Assembly: GCA_041658405.1 (NCBI GenBank)
Contig: JBBAAG010000110.1
Location: 1-7,982, forward strand
Reading direction: 5' to 3'
From: Elusimicrobiota bacterium
Lineage (GTDB): Bacteria; Elusimicrobiota; UBA5214; JBBAAG01
Length of the DNA stretch: 7,982 nt
The first letter of the stretch is position 1. The number at the start of each line of letters is the position of its first letter. Below, piece after piece: positions 1 through 6,998 of this stretch. The position numbers were made by a program, and so were the translations under genes. The notes under the pieces were generated by a model. That model saw only the letters and a list, made by a program, of their open reading frames with translations, was not told where the DNA came from and did no database searches.

Positions 1-782
1 GCGGACATTATCTCGACTACTGCAGCGTACCCATACCCTTTATACCCGCCAAGCGTTTCCCCGGGCCCGCCCAACGGCGTGAGCGCTGCTTTCCCTTTGG
101 TAAGGTCAATAAGGATTTGTTTAGTATCCGTCCGGGTATTCCCGTTTTCGTCGATCACCAACCCCGCAGGAGTTTCGATTCCCGCGCGGTCGTACATCTC
201 AATTTTTCCGCGTTGCGTAATTGACGTTGCGCAGTCTATAAGAAACGGGAACGGATCATCAGAAGGGAACCCTACCGTTAACGGATTAGTCCCCAGCATA
301 TTCTCCACACCCCAGGTCGGCGCGATTGACGGCCTGGCGTTAGTACCTGTCATCCCCGCCATCCCGTTTTTGATTGCCATAAGAGGATAATATCCTGCGA
401 TACCGTAATGCGTCGAGTTACGCACAACAGTCATCCCGATCCCATACTTCTTAGCTTTATCGATAGCCATCTGCATAGCTTTCACGCCGATCACGTGCCC
501 CATCCCGTGATTACCATCGATAACCGCGGTTGCCGGGCTGTCTTTAACAACGTCAAACTTTGTCACTGGCTTCTGTATCCCTTGCAATATACGGTCAATG
601 TATATAGGCTTGAACCGTCCCACCCCGTGAGAGTCAATCCCGTGCTTGTCCGCTGTGATGAGAACTTCCGCACAGACTTCCGCATCAGCTTTCGGCACTC
701 CCACTGCTTGGAATACGTCAACCATAAACTTTTCCGCAACTTCGAACTTTACCCATTTAACATCTTTTGAAACTATGACCAT
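1..782 (-). CDS. Ldh2-family malate/L-lactate dehydrogenase, C-terminus cut by window edge
   Basis: This gene runs off the left edge; 260 complete codons are present of a family that is usually about 340-360 residues. I read it directly from the minus strand. It starts with ATG at 782, preceded after 8 nt by GGAAGGGG (798-791). Family signatures are clear: HGIDSHGVGRF at about residues 47-57, NSTHYGIAGYY at about 122-132, LGTNP at about 163-167 and DCATS at about 183-187. This is the Ldh2 fold, distinct from the classical Rossmann LDH/MDH. Known members are NAD(P)-dependent oxidoreductases of 2-hydroxy acids such as malate, L-lactate, sulfolactate or ureidoglycolate. The histidine in NSTHYG (about H125) is the likely catalytic base by family knowledge. 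No signal peptide is visible, so it should be cytoplasmic. Substrate cannot be fixed from sequence. It lies 59 bp downstream of lacZ and may be read from the same transcript, which would fit fermentative redox balancing. Confidence 0.93.
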   Translation of the reverse strand, partial: MVIVSKDVKWVKFEVAEKFMVDVFQAVGVPKADAEVCAEVLITADKHGIDSHGVGRFKPIYIDRILQGIQKPVTKFDVVKDSPATAVIDGNHGMGHVIGVKAMQMAIDKAKKYGIGMTVVRNSTHYGIAGYYPLMAIKNGMAGMTGTNARPSIAPTWGVENMLGTNPLTVGFPSDDPFPFLIDCATSITQRGKIEMYDRAGIETPAGLVIDENGNTRTDTKQILIDLTKGKAALTPLGGPGETLGGYKGYGYAAVVEIMS

Positions 783-824
783 TAAAAAAACCCCTTCCCT
801 TAAATCCCAACCACTTATTTTACT

Positions 825-842
825 AAAAAAACCGGTTTTTTT
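825..842. repeat. Perfect A/T palindrome A7-CCGG-T7 between lacZ and Ldh2 gene
   Basis: An 18-nt perfect palindrome touches the last base of the lacZ stop codon. As RNA it could form a 7-bp A:U stem with a CCGG loop followed by U residues, in either direction. Such a stem is weak because it has no G:C pairs, so a real terminator is doubtful. It may instead be a simple composition effect or a protein-binding palindrome. Confidence 0.3.
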
Positions 843-3800
843 TACTTCCCAACTTTTAATCCCAAAACAAACTTAAACGGCACGATTGGCACGCGGTACT
901 TCTCAAACGTCGAAGGCCCGCAACTACCCGTCCCAAGCCCGCATTGTTTATGATCAACGATTAACGTTATAAAATCGCGTTTTACGAGGTCATACGTATG
1001 CTTTGCATCATCAATATCCTTGACGGTATAATAACTTGCGTTGAAGTCAAACTCCGGGTAACCGGTTAACTTAAGACACGGTATATTTGCATTACCAGTT
1101 TTATCCATCCTGAACTCCGCCCAGCGCACACTCCGGCGGTTACCGTTCTCCTGCGGGTATATGTAGTTTGTGAACAATCCATCAACTGTGTTGCTATAAA
1201 TCCCGAACTCGTTCGCGTACTCACTATCATTATACGCTTCCCCCGGCCCGCGGCCGTACCATTTCGCGTTACACAACTTTTTATTGAGTTCCATAACAAT
1301 TCCAACCCGGGGTAAATTTATGGGTAACCCTATCGGCATCCCGCTGAACTCCAGAATAATCTCACCGGTATTATAAATGTTGTATTTGTAGTTACAAACC
1401 ACCTTATGCCGGAAGACTGGGACACCCATTGTTGTACCGATATTAACGCTCACGAATTTCCCCTTGTTTTTACCGGTACCCGGGACAATATCGAAACCGT
1501 CCAAGCGTTCAACAAAGTTGTGATACCCAGCAGCTAACCACTGTTTCCGTAACCCTGCGGGAGCGTCATCCCTGCGATCATTATCTATTGTTGCACGCCA
1601 AAAATTAGCTTTTATCGCGGAAGTAATAACCTTTTGCCCGGCATAGGTAACTTCCGCTAACTGCCCATGCACACGGTCAAAGTTTAATACCATATCCCCG
1701 GATTTCACTGTAACACTATGCTTCTCATCCTCAACCACAACATTCCCCGTATTTTTTACACAAATTTCAGGTAATGAAGAACGTTTACCAGCGGCCTGCG
1801 TATTTAATCTTAACTGTTCACTGGCAATAACATGCCCTTTCACAGCATAACGTGTATTTTCACGTGAGGTAAAGTAGAAATTAATAAAATATTCAGCCTC
1901 ACAACTTTTTGAGTTAAACTTATGCTTGAACGTTACTCTTACCTCCTCCTCACCGCGTGCCGGGGTATCCATCCGGGGCAATACCCCGGACTCTACCACC
2001 ACACCGTTTTCCAGGAGGCACCACTTCCCATCGAGATGCGACAGTGTACGGAAATCATAACGGTTCTCAATGGTGAAACCGTTATTCCCTTTCCCTGAAA
2101 GTATTTTCACGCGGACAGGTTCAATCCATTTAGCGTATTCTATCATCCCGGGTGACGCTGTACGGTCCGGAAACATTAATCCGTCAATAACAAAATTGTA
2201 GTCATTAGGATAATCCCCGAAATCACCGCCATAGGCATACCATGTTTTATTACCCTGTTTCCTAACCTGTTTAACCCCGTGGTCAATCCATTCCCACACA
2301 AACCCACCCTGTACCTGCGGGTTAGCGTCGAACATTTCAAAATACTCCTTAATCCCCCCGGGGCCATTACCCATTGCATGTATGTACTCGCACATAATCA
2401 TTGGATACTTATACTCATATTTTTGAACCAACTGCACACACACCTGTGGAGCGGGGTACATCCTGCTGATAATATCAGTGATTGACATTTCATAATCATT
2501 CTCGTAATGCAGCAACCTCGTATTATCCCGTTTTTTTGTCCACCGCGCCATAGCTACGTGGTTACACCCGTACCCGCTTTCGTTACCGAGCGACCACATA
2601 ATTATGGATGGATGATTCTTATACTCTTCCACCATCCTCTGCATACGGTCAACAAACGCATCCTCCCATGAAGGCCACATTGACGGGTTTTGGTTAGACC
2701 CATACCCAAACCCATGGGTTTCAAGATCGCATTCTGAGATCATATACAACCCGTACTCGTCACAAAGACGGTAAAACTCGCGGTGGGGCGGGTAATGCGA
2801 GGTACGTACAGCATTAACCCCGAACTTTTTCATTAACTTAACATCCTGCTCCATAGTATCGTATGACAACGCACGGCCATCTACGGGATGCCATTCATGG
2901 CGGTTCACCCCGCGTAAAAATATTGGTTTACCATTAACCAAAATCTTACCATCAACGATCTCAACCTGCCTGATACCAACCTGTACGGATTTATAACAAA
3001 TACTTTTCCCGTTATTATCCTTCAACGCAAGAACGAGGGTATAAAGTACCGGTGTTTCCGCAGTCCATTTTCCCGGGTTAGACAACTTCGCGGAAAGTAA
3101 ATTTATCCCATCTGTTTTTAATTCAGCAATAACCTTCTCACCACCACTACCCCCACGGTTTTCGTATAACCACGCATACACTTTTTCGTTATGCTCACAC
3201 CCCTCAAGTTTAACTTCCGCAGTGATAACCGCATCGCGGTAACCATCCTTCGGGGATAACTTAGTTTTGATGAACACATCCGCGATATCCTCACTTGTTT
3301 GTGAGACAATATACGCATCCCGAAAAATACCGCTTAGCCACCACATATCCTGATCCTCGAGATAACTCGCGTCGGACCACTGCATCACCTGAACAGCAAT
3401 AACGTTTTCTTCACCTATACGAACAAGTTTTGTGATATCAAACTCCGCGGTTAGACGGCTGCCTTTACTGAACCCCACCTTTTCTCCGTTGAGCCACACA
3501 TAAAACGCGGAATCCACACCATCAAACCGCAGGGATACGCATTTACCCTTCATTGCAGGAGGTAATGTAAACCCGCGGCGGTAACACCCAGTAGGATTAT
3601 CCGTAGGAACTCTCGGCGGGTCTACCGGGAACGGGTACTGAACGTTGGTATAATGCGGATACCCATACCCCCGCATCTGCCACATTGACGGTACTTTCAG
3701 TGAATCCCATTTTTTATCATCAAACTTTTCCAGCCAAAACTTTTCCGGTACCACTAACGGTGACTGGTAGTACCCGAACTTCCACTCACCATTAAGAGAG

Positions 3801-3946
3801 AGAAACCTTGTTTTATCGTTACGGTACTCACTGCGTAATGCGGATTTAATATCAGAATACGACGGCAAATACGCATGCGGCGTTAAACGGTTAATCCCAG
3901 TAAGTTGATGGTTCTCCCAGTCATTACGCAAAAATGTATTACTCAT
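842..3946 (-). CDS. lacZ: Beta-galactosidase, glycoside hydrolase family 2, LacZ type
   Basis: A full-length 1034-residue cytoplasmic enzyme (E. coli LacZ is about 1,024) with no signal peptide. It hydrolyses terminal beta-galactosides such as lactose. The order is the usual one: sugar-binding jelly roll (about 45-215) with SDASYLEDQDMWWLSGIFRD, in which D192 matches the E. coli galactose-binding D201; an Ig-like domain (about 220-330); the TIM barrel (about 330-615); and the C-terminal Bgal_small region (about 740-1030). Catalytic residues are visible: acid/base E456 in WSLGNESGYG and nucleophile E520 in MCEYIHAMGNG. H384 in RTSHYPPH and the ETHG motif at 409-412 are also typical. The C-terminus has a GTGSCGPSTFEKYR form (about 1005-1018) instead of the E. 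coli loop carrying W999, so binding in that subsite may differ. The ATG at 3946 has AGGAGGG 11 nt upstream (3964-3958). It lies 48 bp after the EFR1 gene, in operon-like spacing. Confidence 0.96.
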   Translation of the reverse strand: MSNTFLRNDWENHQLTGINRLTPHAYLPSYSDIKSALRSEYRNDKTRFLSLNGEWKFGYYQSPLVVPEKFWLEKFDDKKWDSLKVPSMWQMRGYGYPHYTNVQYPFPVDPPRVPTDNPTGCYRRGFTLPPAMKGKCVSLRFDGVDSAFYVWLNGEKVGFSKGSRLTAEFDITKLVRIGEENVIAVQVMQWSDASYLEDQDMWWLSGIFRDAYIVSQTSEDIADVFIKTKLSPKDGYRDAVITAEVKLEGCEHNEKVYAWLYENRGGSGGEKVIAELKTDGINLLSAKLSNPGKWTAETPVLYTLVLALKDNNGKSICYKSVQVGIRQVEIVDGKILVNGKPIFLRGVNRHEWHPVDGRALSYDTMEQDVKLMKKFGVNAVRTSHYPPHREFYRLCDEYGLYMISECDLETHGFGYGSNQNPSMWPSWEDAFVDRMQRMVEEYKNHPSIIMWSLGNESGYGCNHVAMARWTKKRDNTRLLHYENDYEMSITDIISRMYPAPQVCVQLVQKYEYKYPMIMCEYIHAMGNGPGGIKEYFEMFDANPQVQGGFVWEWIDHGVKQVRKQGNKTWYAYGGDFGDYPNDYNFVIDGLMFPDRTASPGMIEYAKWIEPVRVKILSGKGNNGFTIENRYDFRTLSHLDGKWCLLENGVVVESGVLPRMDTPARGEEEVRVTFKHKFNSKSCEAEYFINFYFTSRENTRYAVKGHVIASEQLRLNTQAAGKRSSLPEICVKNTGNVVVEDEKHSVTVKSGDMVLNFDRVHGQLAEVTYAGQKVITSAIKANFWRATIDNDRRDDAPAGLRKQWLAAGYHNFVERLDGFDIVPGTGKNKGKFVSVNIGTTMGVPVFRHKVVCNYKYNIYNTGEIILEFSGMPIGLPINLPRVGIVMELNKKLCNAKWYGRGPGEAYNDSEYANEFGIYSNTVDGLFTNYIYPQENGNRRSVRWAEFRMDKTGNANIPCLKLTGYPEFDFNASYYTVKDIDDAKHTYDLVKRDFITLIVDHKQCGLGTGSCGPSTFEKYRVPIVPFKFVLGLKVGK

Positions 3947-3957
3947 TAAAACCTATA

Positions 3958-3964
3958 CCCTCCT
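3958..3964 (-). promoter_or_regulatory. Ribosome binding site for lacZ
   Basis: The minus strand reads AGGAGGG, a near-perfect Shine-Dalgarno, 11 nt before the ATG at 3946. It fixes the lacZ start and suggests strong independent translation initiation within the operon. Confidence 0.75.
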
Positions 3965-3994
3965 AAATATTTATCAAAAAGATATTTTAAAACA

Positions 3995-4801
3995 TTATGG
4001 CACAAAATGCGGTTCACAATACCGCCCGCGCTTACTCGCATGCCCGAGGAATTCAAGCTGTTCCACTGCTTGTTCAGGACACAGGTTCATACACCGCATA
4101 CACTGCTCGCATAAACGTGACCACTGCGGTTTTTCGTCCACCATTTTTATAGCATTAACCGGGCACTGTTGAGCGCATATCCCGCAGGAAGTACATTTAT
4201 TATTAACCCGGAAGTACATCCACAACCGTTTGATACCGATATTATGGAATGCAAACCGTACAAACCCGAACACAACCTTCTTAATCCCGTGTAACGCTAA
4301 AGATTTCTTATAATTATTACCACAGATAAAATCCCTCACGATTTCCTTAACCCGTTTTTCACCGGCGGTAAGGATTTTCTCAAGCACACTCCCTACTGGT
4401 GGATCAACGAACGTCACCCAGTTTTCCGGCATCATTACTACAGCGGTATTACACACTTCATACCCCTTTTTCTCCAATAACTTCCTGGGATTAACCAACG
4501 CCCACCCTTCCTGCCCTGCAGCGGCGGTAATCAAAAAAGTTTTAGTCCCCTGCGCAGCAGGAGGCAGCATACGGATAAAACGTTGAACATACCTAGGAGC
4601 GTCAAACGCGTAGACAGGATAAACGATCCCTATCAACGGGTATTCTGAAACATCTTCCGGGCTGAACACCGTCATTGACGCAAGAGTTACTTCACGTCCG
4701 ATTTCAGTAAAAACATCCTTTACGATATCTGCTATACGCTTAGAATTCCCGGTCCCTGTGAAATACAATATTAATACTTTGTTGGTATCAGCGTTATTCA
4801 T
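3995..4801 (-). CDS. EFR1-family ferrodoxin: flavodoxin-like domain fused to two [4Fe-4S] clusters
   Basis: A 268-residue soluble electron-transfer protein. The N-terminus (about 8-160) is flavodoxin-like: ILYFTGTGNSKRIADIV at 10-26 is the FMN phosphate-binding loop, and GIVYPVYAFDAPRYVQRF (about 58-75) is typical of this family. The C-terminus holds two 4Fe-4S motifs, C203-C206-C209-C213-P and C231-C234-C237-C241-P, each of the form CxxCxxCxxxCP. This architecture is that of EFR1-family ferrodoxins, common in anaerobes; their physiological partners are mostly unknown. It presumably moves electrons between FMN and iron-sulfur clusters. The start ATG overlaps the stop of the upstream zinc-ribbon gene by 4 nt (ATGA), indicating translational coupling; no strong Shine-Dalgarno is present. 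lacZ follows after 48 bp, but I see no direct biochemical link to lactose hydrolysis. Confidence 0.93.
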   Translation of the reverse strand: MNNADTNKVLILYFTGTGNSKRIADIVKDVFTEIGREVTLASMTVFSPEDVSEYPLIGIVYPVYAFDAPRYVQRFIRMLPPAAQGTKTFLITAAAGQEGWALVNPRKLLEKKGYEVCNTAVVMMPENWVTFVDPPVGSVLEKILTAGEKRVKEIVRDFICGNNYKKSLALHGIKKVVFGFVRFAFHNIGIKRLWMYFRVNNKCTSCGICAQQCPVNAIKMVDEKPQWSRLCEQCMRCMNLCPEQAVEQLEFLGHASKRGRYCEPHFVP

Positions 4802-5196
4802 TTATTAGGCAATAACCTTTCTACTTCAGTAATGTTTTGGATATAATCACGTGACAGTGTCAACCGTTCACCCGTTGGTGCAACACATACACTGACATGA
4901 TTTTTCTTCATCTGCAGAGAGTTGGCATCCGCTCTGAACTCACGGTCATCACCCTGGTAATTACGGTATCTAATAACCACCACTTTCTCGGGTTCAAACG
5001 ACCCATCAAACTTTTTGTATACCGTTTCCTCCCCGTGCTTCCTCGGTGCGGCCTGGTTTTCAAGATAGTACTGCTGATCAAACTTACTGCACCTGTGGTT
5101 AAGGCAACTGATTTTACTAAAATACTTTTTTGCAGATTTTGTCCTGCATTCCGGGCACACCACAACTGTTGTAAACAACACTTTTAAAATGTTCAT
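4798..5196 (-). CDS. Uncharacterised small protein with N-terminal zinc ribbon and WYL/Sm-like C-terminal half
   Basis: I do not recognise this 132-residue protein by name. The N-terminus has a probable zinc ribbon: C14-P-E-C17 followed by C31-L-N-H-R-C36. After a variable linker (about 40-68) comes a beta-rich segment, VVVIRYRNYQGDDREF at 72-87 then SVCVAPTGERLTLSRDYIQNI at about 102-122. Its pattern (hydrophobic-x-Y, a GDDR turn, then a strand ending in a +xI motif) resembles the small beta-barrel of WYL or Sm-like domains; this is a pattern inference only. No helix-turn-helix is visible. The ATG at 5196 has GGAGGAG 10 nt upstream. It is the first gene of a likely three-gene operon and overlaps the EFR1 gene by 4 nt, so the two products are probably made together. 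A nucleic-acid or ligand-binding regulator of the operon is one possibility; confidence in function is low. Confidence 0.8.
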   Translation of the reverse strand: MNILKVLFTTVVVCPECRTKSAKKYFSKISCLNHRCSKFDQQYYLENQAAPRKHGEETVYKKFDGSFEPEKVVVIRYRNYQGDDREFRADANSLQMKKNHVSVCVAPTGERLTLSRDYIQNITEVERLLPNK

Positions 5197-5206
5197 ACCA
5201 GATAAT

Positions 5207-5213
5207 CTCCTCC
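5207..5213 (-). promoter_or_regulatory. Ribosome binding site for the zinc-ribbon gene
   Basis: The minus strand reads GGAGGAG, 10 nt before the ATG at 5196. This supports that start codon. Confidence 0.7.
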
Positions 5214-5223
5214 GCTGACTAAT

Positions 5224-5250
5224 ATTGTATTCAATTCAGGAGCGGTTAGG
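5224..5250 (-). promoter_or_regulatory. Possible promoter for the zinc-ribbon/EFR1/lacZ operon
   Basis: The minus strand has TACAAT (5229-5224), a 5-of-6 match to the bacterial -10 box, placed so that transcription would begin about 5217, just ahead of the Shine-Dalgarno at 5213. The -35 side is poor (the best hexamers are weak and off the ideal 17-nt spacing), so activation by a factor, or a false positive, is possible. Confidence 0.35.
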
Positions 5251-5256
5251 TAAACG

Positions 5257-5280
5257 AAATACACCATTTATGGTGTAATT
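5257..5280 (-). terminator. Short hairpin immediately after the reverse transcriptase stop codon
   Basis: The core is an 8-bp inverted repeat, TACACCAT and ATGGTGTA (5260-5267 and 5270-5277), separated by two bases. After one mismatch, two more A:T pairs extend it outward. It begins 2 nt after the RT stop codon (5283-5285). On the minus-strand transcript it is followed by UUUCGUUU, so it could be a modest intrinsic terminator separating the RT from the next operon. Its near-perfect dyad symmetry with a tiny loop also fits an operator or an element boundary. Confidence 0.45.
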
Positions 5281-5282
5281 CT

Positions 5283-6743
5283 TCAATTGCGCCCATCTAC
5301 AGGCAGTACTTTTCTCTCACTAAGTTTGGTTAACCCTGCTGCTGCTTCTGGGTATGGAGAGAAAACCTTCTTGGAAGAAAGTTTGGCAACCGCCCCTGAA
5401 TATTTCTTAATTCTACAGCTATTTTTCCATACAAAAAACGGTGCGTCAATATGCCCGTGAAGGATTAACCTTCGGCGATGCAAAAATGACGGTAACCCAT
5501 GTTTTCGCAGGGTTTGATAACTAATAACCCTGAAATTACCTTTCTTATGCCCTTTGTTCAGGACTAACGCCAACACTTCCTCCGCCAGCCATCTATCAAG
5601 AAGTTTAAGTTGTCCCTCATCATTAACGTGTTTCAGGTAATAATCTATTATCGCGACATTACGTATCCCGCGGGATATTGTATTATTCACGATACGTATA
5701 GCTAACTCCAGTCGTTTATCCATATTCTTAAATTTAAAAAAACTTTTTTTATACCTGCGGAACGCGTAACGGAATATATTACATATTTTCCTGAACTTAT
5801 CACGGGAAAGGCGTGTTTTTTTGTTGATATCAAACTCAAGCCCAAGATGCCGTATACGTGTTGAATTAACAAACATCCCGTCACTACGGTTATCATGCGT
5901 AAACAAAACGTTTTTGGTATGTTTAGGTTTACTTACAAGGTTAAGTTCAGCCAGGCATTTATCAAACAGTTCAGCTGCGGCATACGCTGGTGCGGGTTCA
6001 TTTGAGAGCACAATAATATCGTCGCAGTACCGCACATACTTTGTATTCGGTACAGCACTTAGTTTACGGTCAAACCCGGTTAAATAAATGTTTGCCAGTA
6101 CACACGCGATTGCCGTCCCAAACGGTATACCTTTCTCCGCGGTTGTTACTTCCCCGTTTTCGTTGAAATACTTAAACTTAACGCGTTCACTCACGAGCTG
6201 CCACAGATAATCCCCGGGTGGTATATAATTTTCAAGGATTGAGAACAATATTTTGTGGTCCACAGATGCGAAGTATTCCTGGATATCGCGTTTGATAACG
6301 TATACAGGCATTTTTGATGACTGAAGCGCTGCTGCGATGTATCTCTGGCACCGGTCAACACCATACCCTTTTACGCGATAAGCGTATGACCCGCGGTAAA
6401 AGTGTTTATCCAGATATTTGTTCAGTATACGGTATAATAATAGGTCAGCCAGGCGTTCTTCCCAGGGATAAATATAAATATTCCGCTGTTTACCATTAAA
6501 ATTATGCCGTACCGCAAGCCCTGGCCGGTAAACAAACCGATGGTTCGTCAACCTTTTATGTATCCCATCGATATTTCGGAGGCCGTTTCTCGCGAAATCG
6601 TAGAATGTCCTGGTATCGGTAGATACGGTCAACGCTTTCCGCCAGTTAAACAACGGGTTAGTATATAACCGTACCGCTGTTTTGTATAACTCCGTCTCGT
6701 GGTATACTTTTTCCCAAAATAATCTGGTATCAATGTTTTCCAT
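5283..6743 (-). CDS. Orphan reverse transcriptase of uncertain group, with long basic C-terminal extension
   Basis: A 486-residue RNA-directed DNA polymerase. Finger motifs include GKQRNIYIYPWEERLADLLL (84-103) and GSYAYRVKGYGVD (118-130). Motif A is KRDIQEYFASVDH (151-163) with D153; motif B is GIPFGTAIACVLANIYL (205-221); motif C is YVRYCDDIIVL (236-246) with D241 and D242; HLGLEFDI (299-306) follows. All catalytic aspartates are kept, so the enzyme should be active. Motif B lacks the QGxxxSP of group II intron and retron enzymes and the SQ of diversity-generating RTs. No HNH or other nuclease motif is visible. Residues about 310-486 form a helical, basic extension containing RKHGLPSFLHRRRLILHGH (413-431). 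The ATG at 6743 is the first available after an in-frame stop, but it has no Shine-Dalgarno. The gene sits between tRNA-Ser and a housekeeping-like operon. A defence (DRT/UG-type) or domesticated role is inferred, not shown. Confidence 0.85.
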   Translation of the reverse strand: MENIDTRLFWEKVYHETELYKTAVRLYTNPLFNWRKALTVSTDTRTFYDFARNGLRNIDGIHKRLTNHRFVYRPGLAVRHNFNGKQRNIYIYPWEERLADLLLYRILNKYLDKHFYRGSYAYRVKGYGVDRCQRYIAAALQSSKMPVYVIKRDIQEYFASVDHKILFSILENYIPPGDYLWQLVSERVKFKYFNENGEVTTAEKGIPFGTAIACVLANIYLTGFDRKLSAVPNTKYVRYCDDIIVLSNEPAPAYAAAELFDKCLAELNLVSKPKHTKNVLFTHDNRSDGMFVNSTRIRHLGLEFDINKKTRLSRDKFRKICNIFRYAFRRYKKSFFKFKNMDKRLELAIRIVNNTISRGIRNVAIIDYYLKHVNDEGQLKLLDRWLAEEVLALVLNKGHKKGNFRVISYQTLRKHGLPSFLHRRRLILHGHIDAPFFVWKNSCRIKKYSGAVAKLSSKKVFSPYPEAAAGLTKLSERKVLPVDGRN

Positions 6744-6868
6744 GCAGAATAGATTCTACTATTTTTATTGAATATAAGAAATCTGGAATATTAACTATAG
6801 TATCAAAGGACCTTAGTCAAGATTTCAAAACAATAAAAACACATTTTCTTGATGACAAATATGAAAAA
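6744..6868 (-). other. AT-rich 125-bp leader between tRNA-Ser and the reverse transcriptase
   Basis: No coding capacity is visible. The stretch is clearly richer in A+T than the flanking genes. It contains an inverted repeat AGAAT-AG-ATTCT (6746-6757) that ends 2 bases from the RT start codon, where a Shine-Dalgarno would be expected, and a second spaced inverted repeat (TCAAGA at about 6817-6822, TCTTGA at about 6847-6852). It could be a structured leader, an operator region or a small non-coding RNA. Confidence 0.4.
6794..6820 (-). promoter_or_regulatory. Possible promoter for the reverse transcriptase
   Basis: The minus strand has TTGACT (6820-6815) and TATAGT (6799-6794), each 5 of 6 to the sigma-70-type consensus, but the spacer is 15 nt, shorter than the preferred 17. 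Transcription from here would give a leader of about 45 nt before the ATG at 6743. It is also possible that RT transcription comes from the tRNA upstream. Confidence 0.3.
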
Positions 6869-6955
6869 CGGAGAGGGTGGGATTCGAACCCACGGTCGCA
6901 TTACTGCGACACACGCTCTCCAGGCGTGCCTGTTAGGCCACTCCAGCACCTCTCC
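6869..6955 (-). tRNA. tRNA-Ser (anticodon GGA)
   Basis: An 87-nt class II tRNA. The acceptor stem pairs GGAGAGG (6955-6949) with CCTCTCC (6876-6870), with discriminator G at 6869. The anticodon stem-loop reads CACGC-CTGGAGA-GCGTG, giving anticodon GGA, which reads UCC and UCU. A long variable arm with a TCGCA/TGCGA stem is diagnostic of serine. The T arm is GTGGG-TTCGAAT-CCCAC. CCA is not encoded; the 3' end is followed directly by five T residues on the minus strand, which may help termination. Confidence 0.97.
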
Positions 6956-6998
6956 GTCGAATACGCAGTTTCAGGCAGAGCAGAATTACGAACCAACC

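Noticed and set aside
79..876. Three plus-strand reading frames at the left edge
   Set aside because: The minus strand encodes a clear Ldh2 dehydrogenase through this stretch, with all family motifs; the plus frames show no protein-like features.
5283..6868. Diversity-generating retroelement
   Set aside because: No template/variable repeat pair, Avd-like accessory protein or target gene with a repeat at its 3' end is visible, and the RT lacks the SQ form of motif B.
5197..6868. Group II intron or retron
   Set aside because: No domain V-like hairpin of intron type follows the RT, no HNH domain is present, and no msr/msd-like inverted repeats were recognised; the flanks are only 86 and 125 bp, too short for intron RNA.
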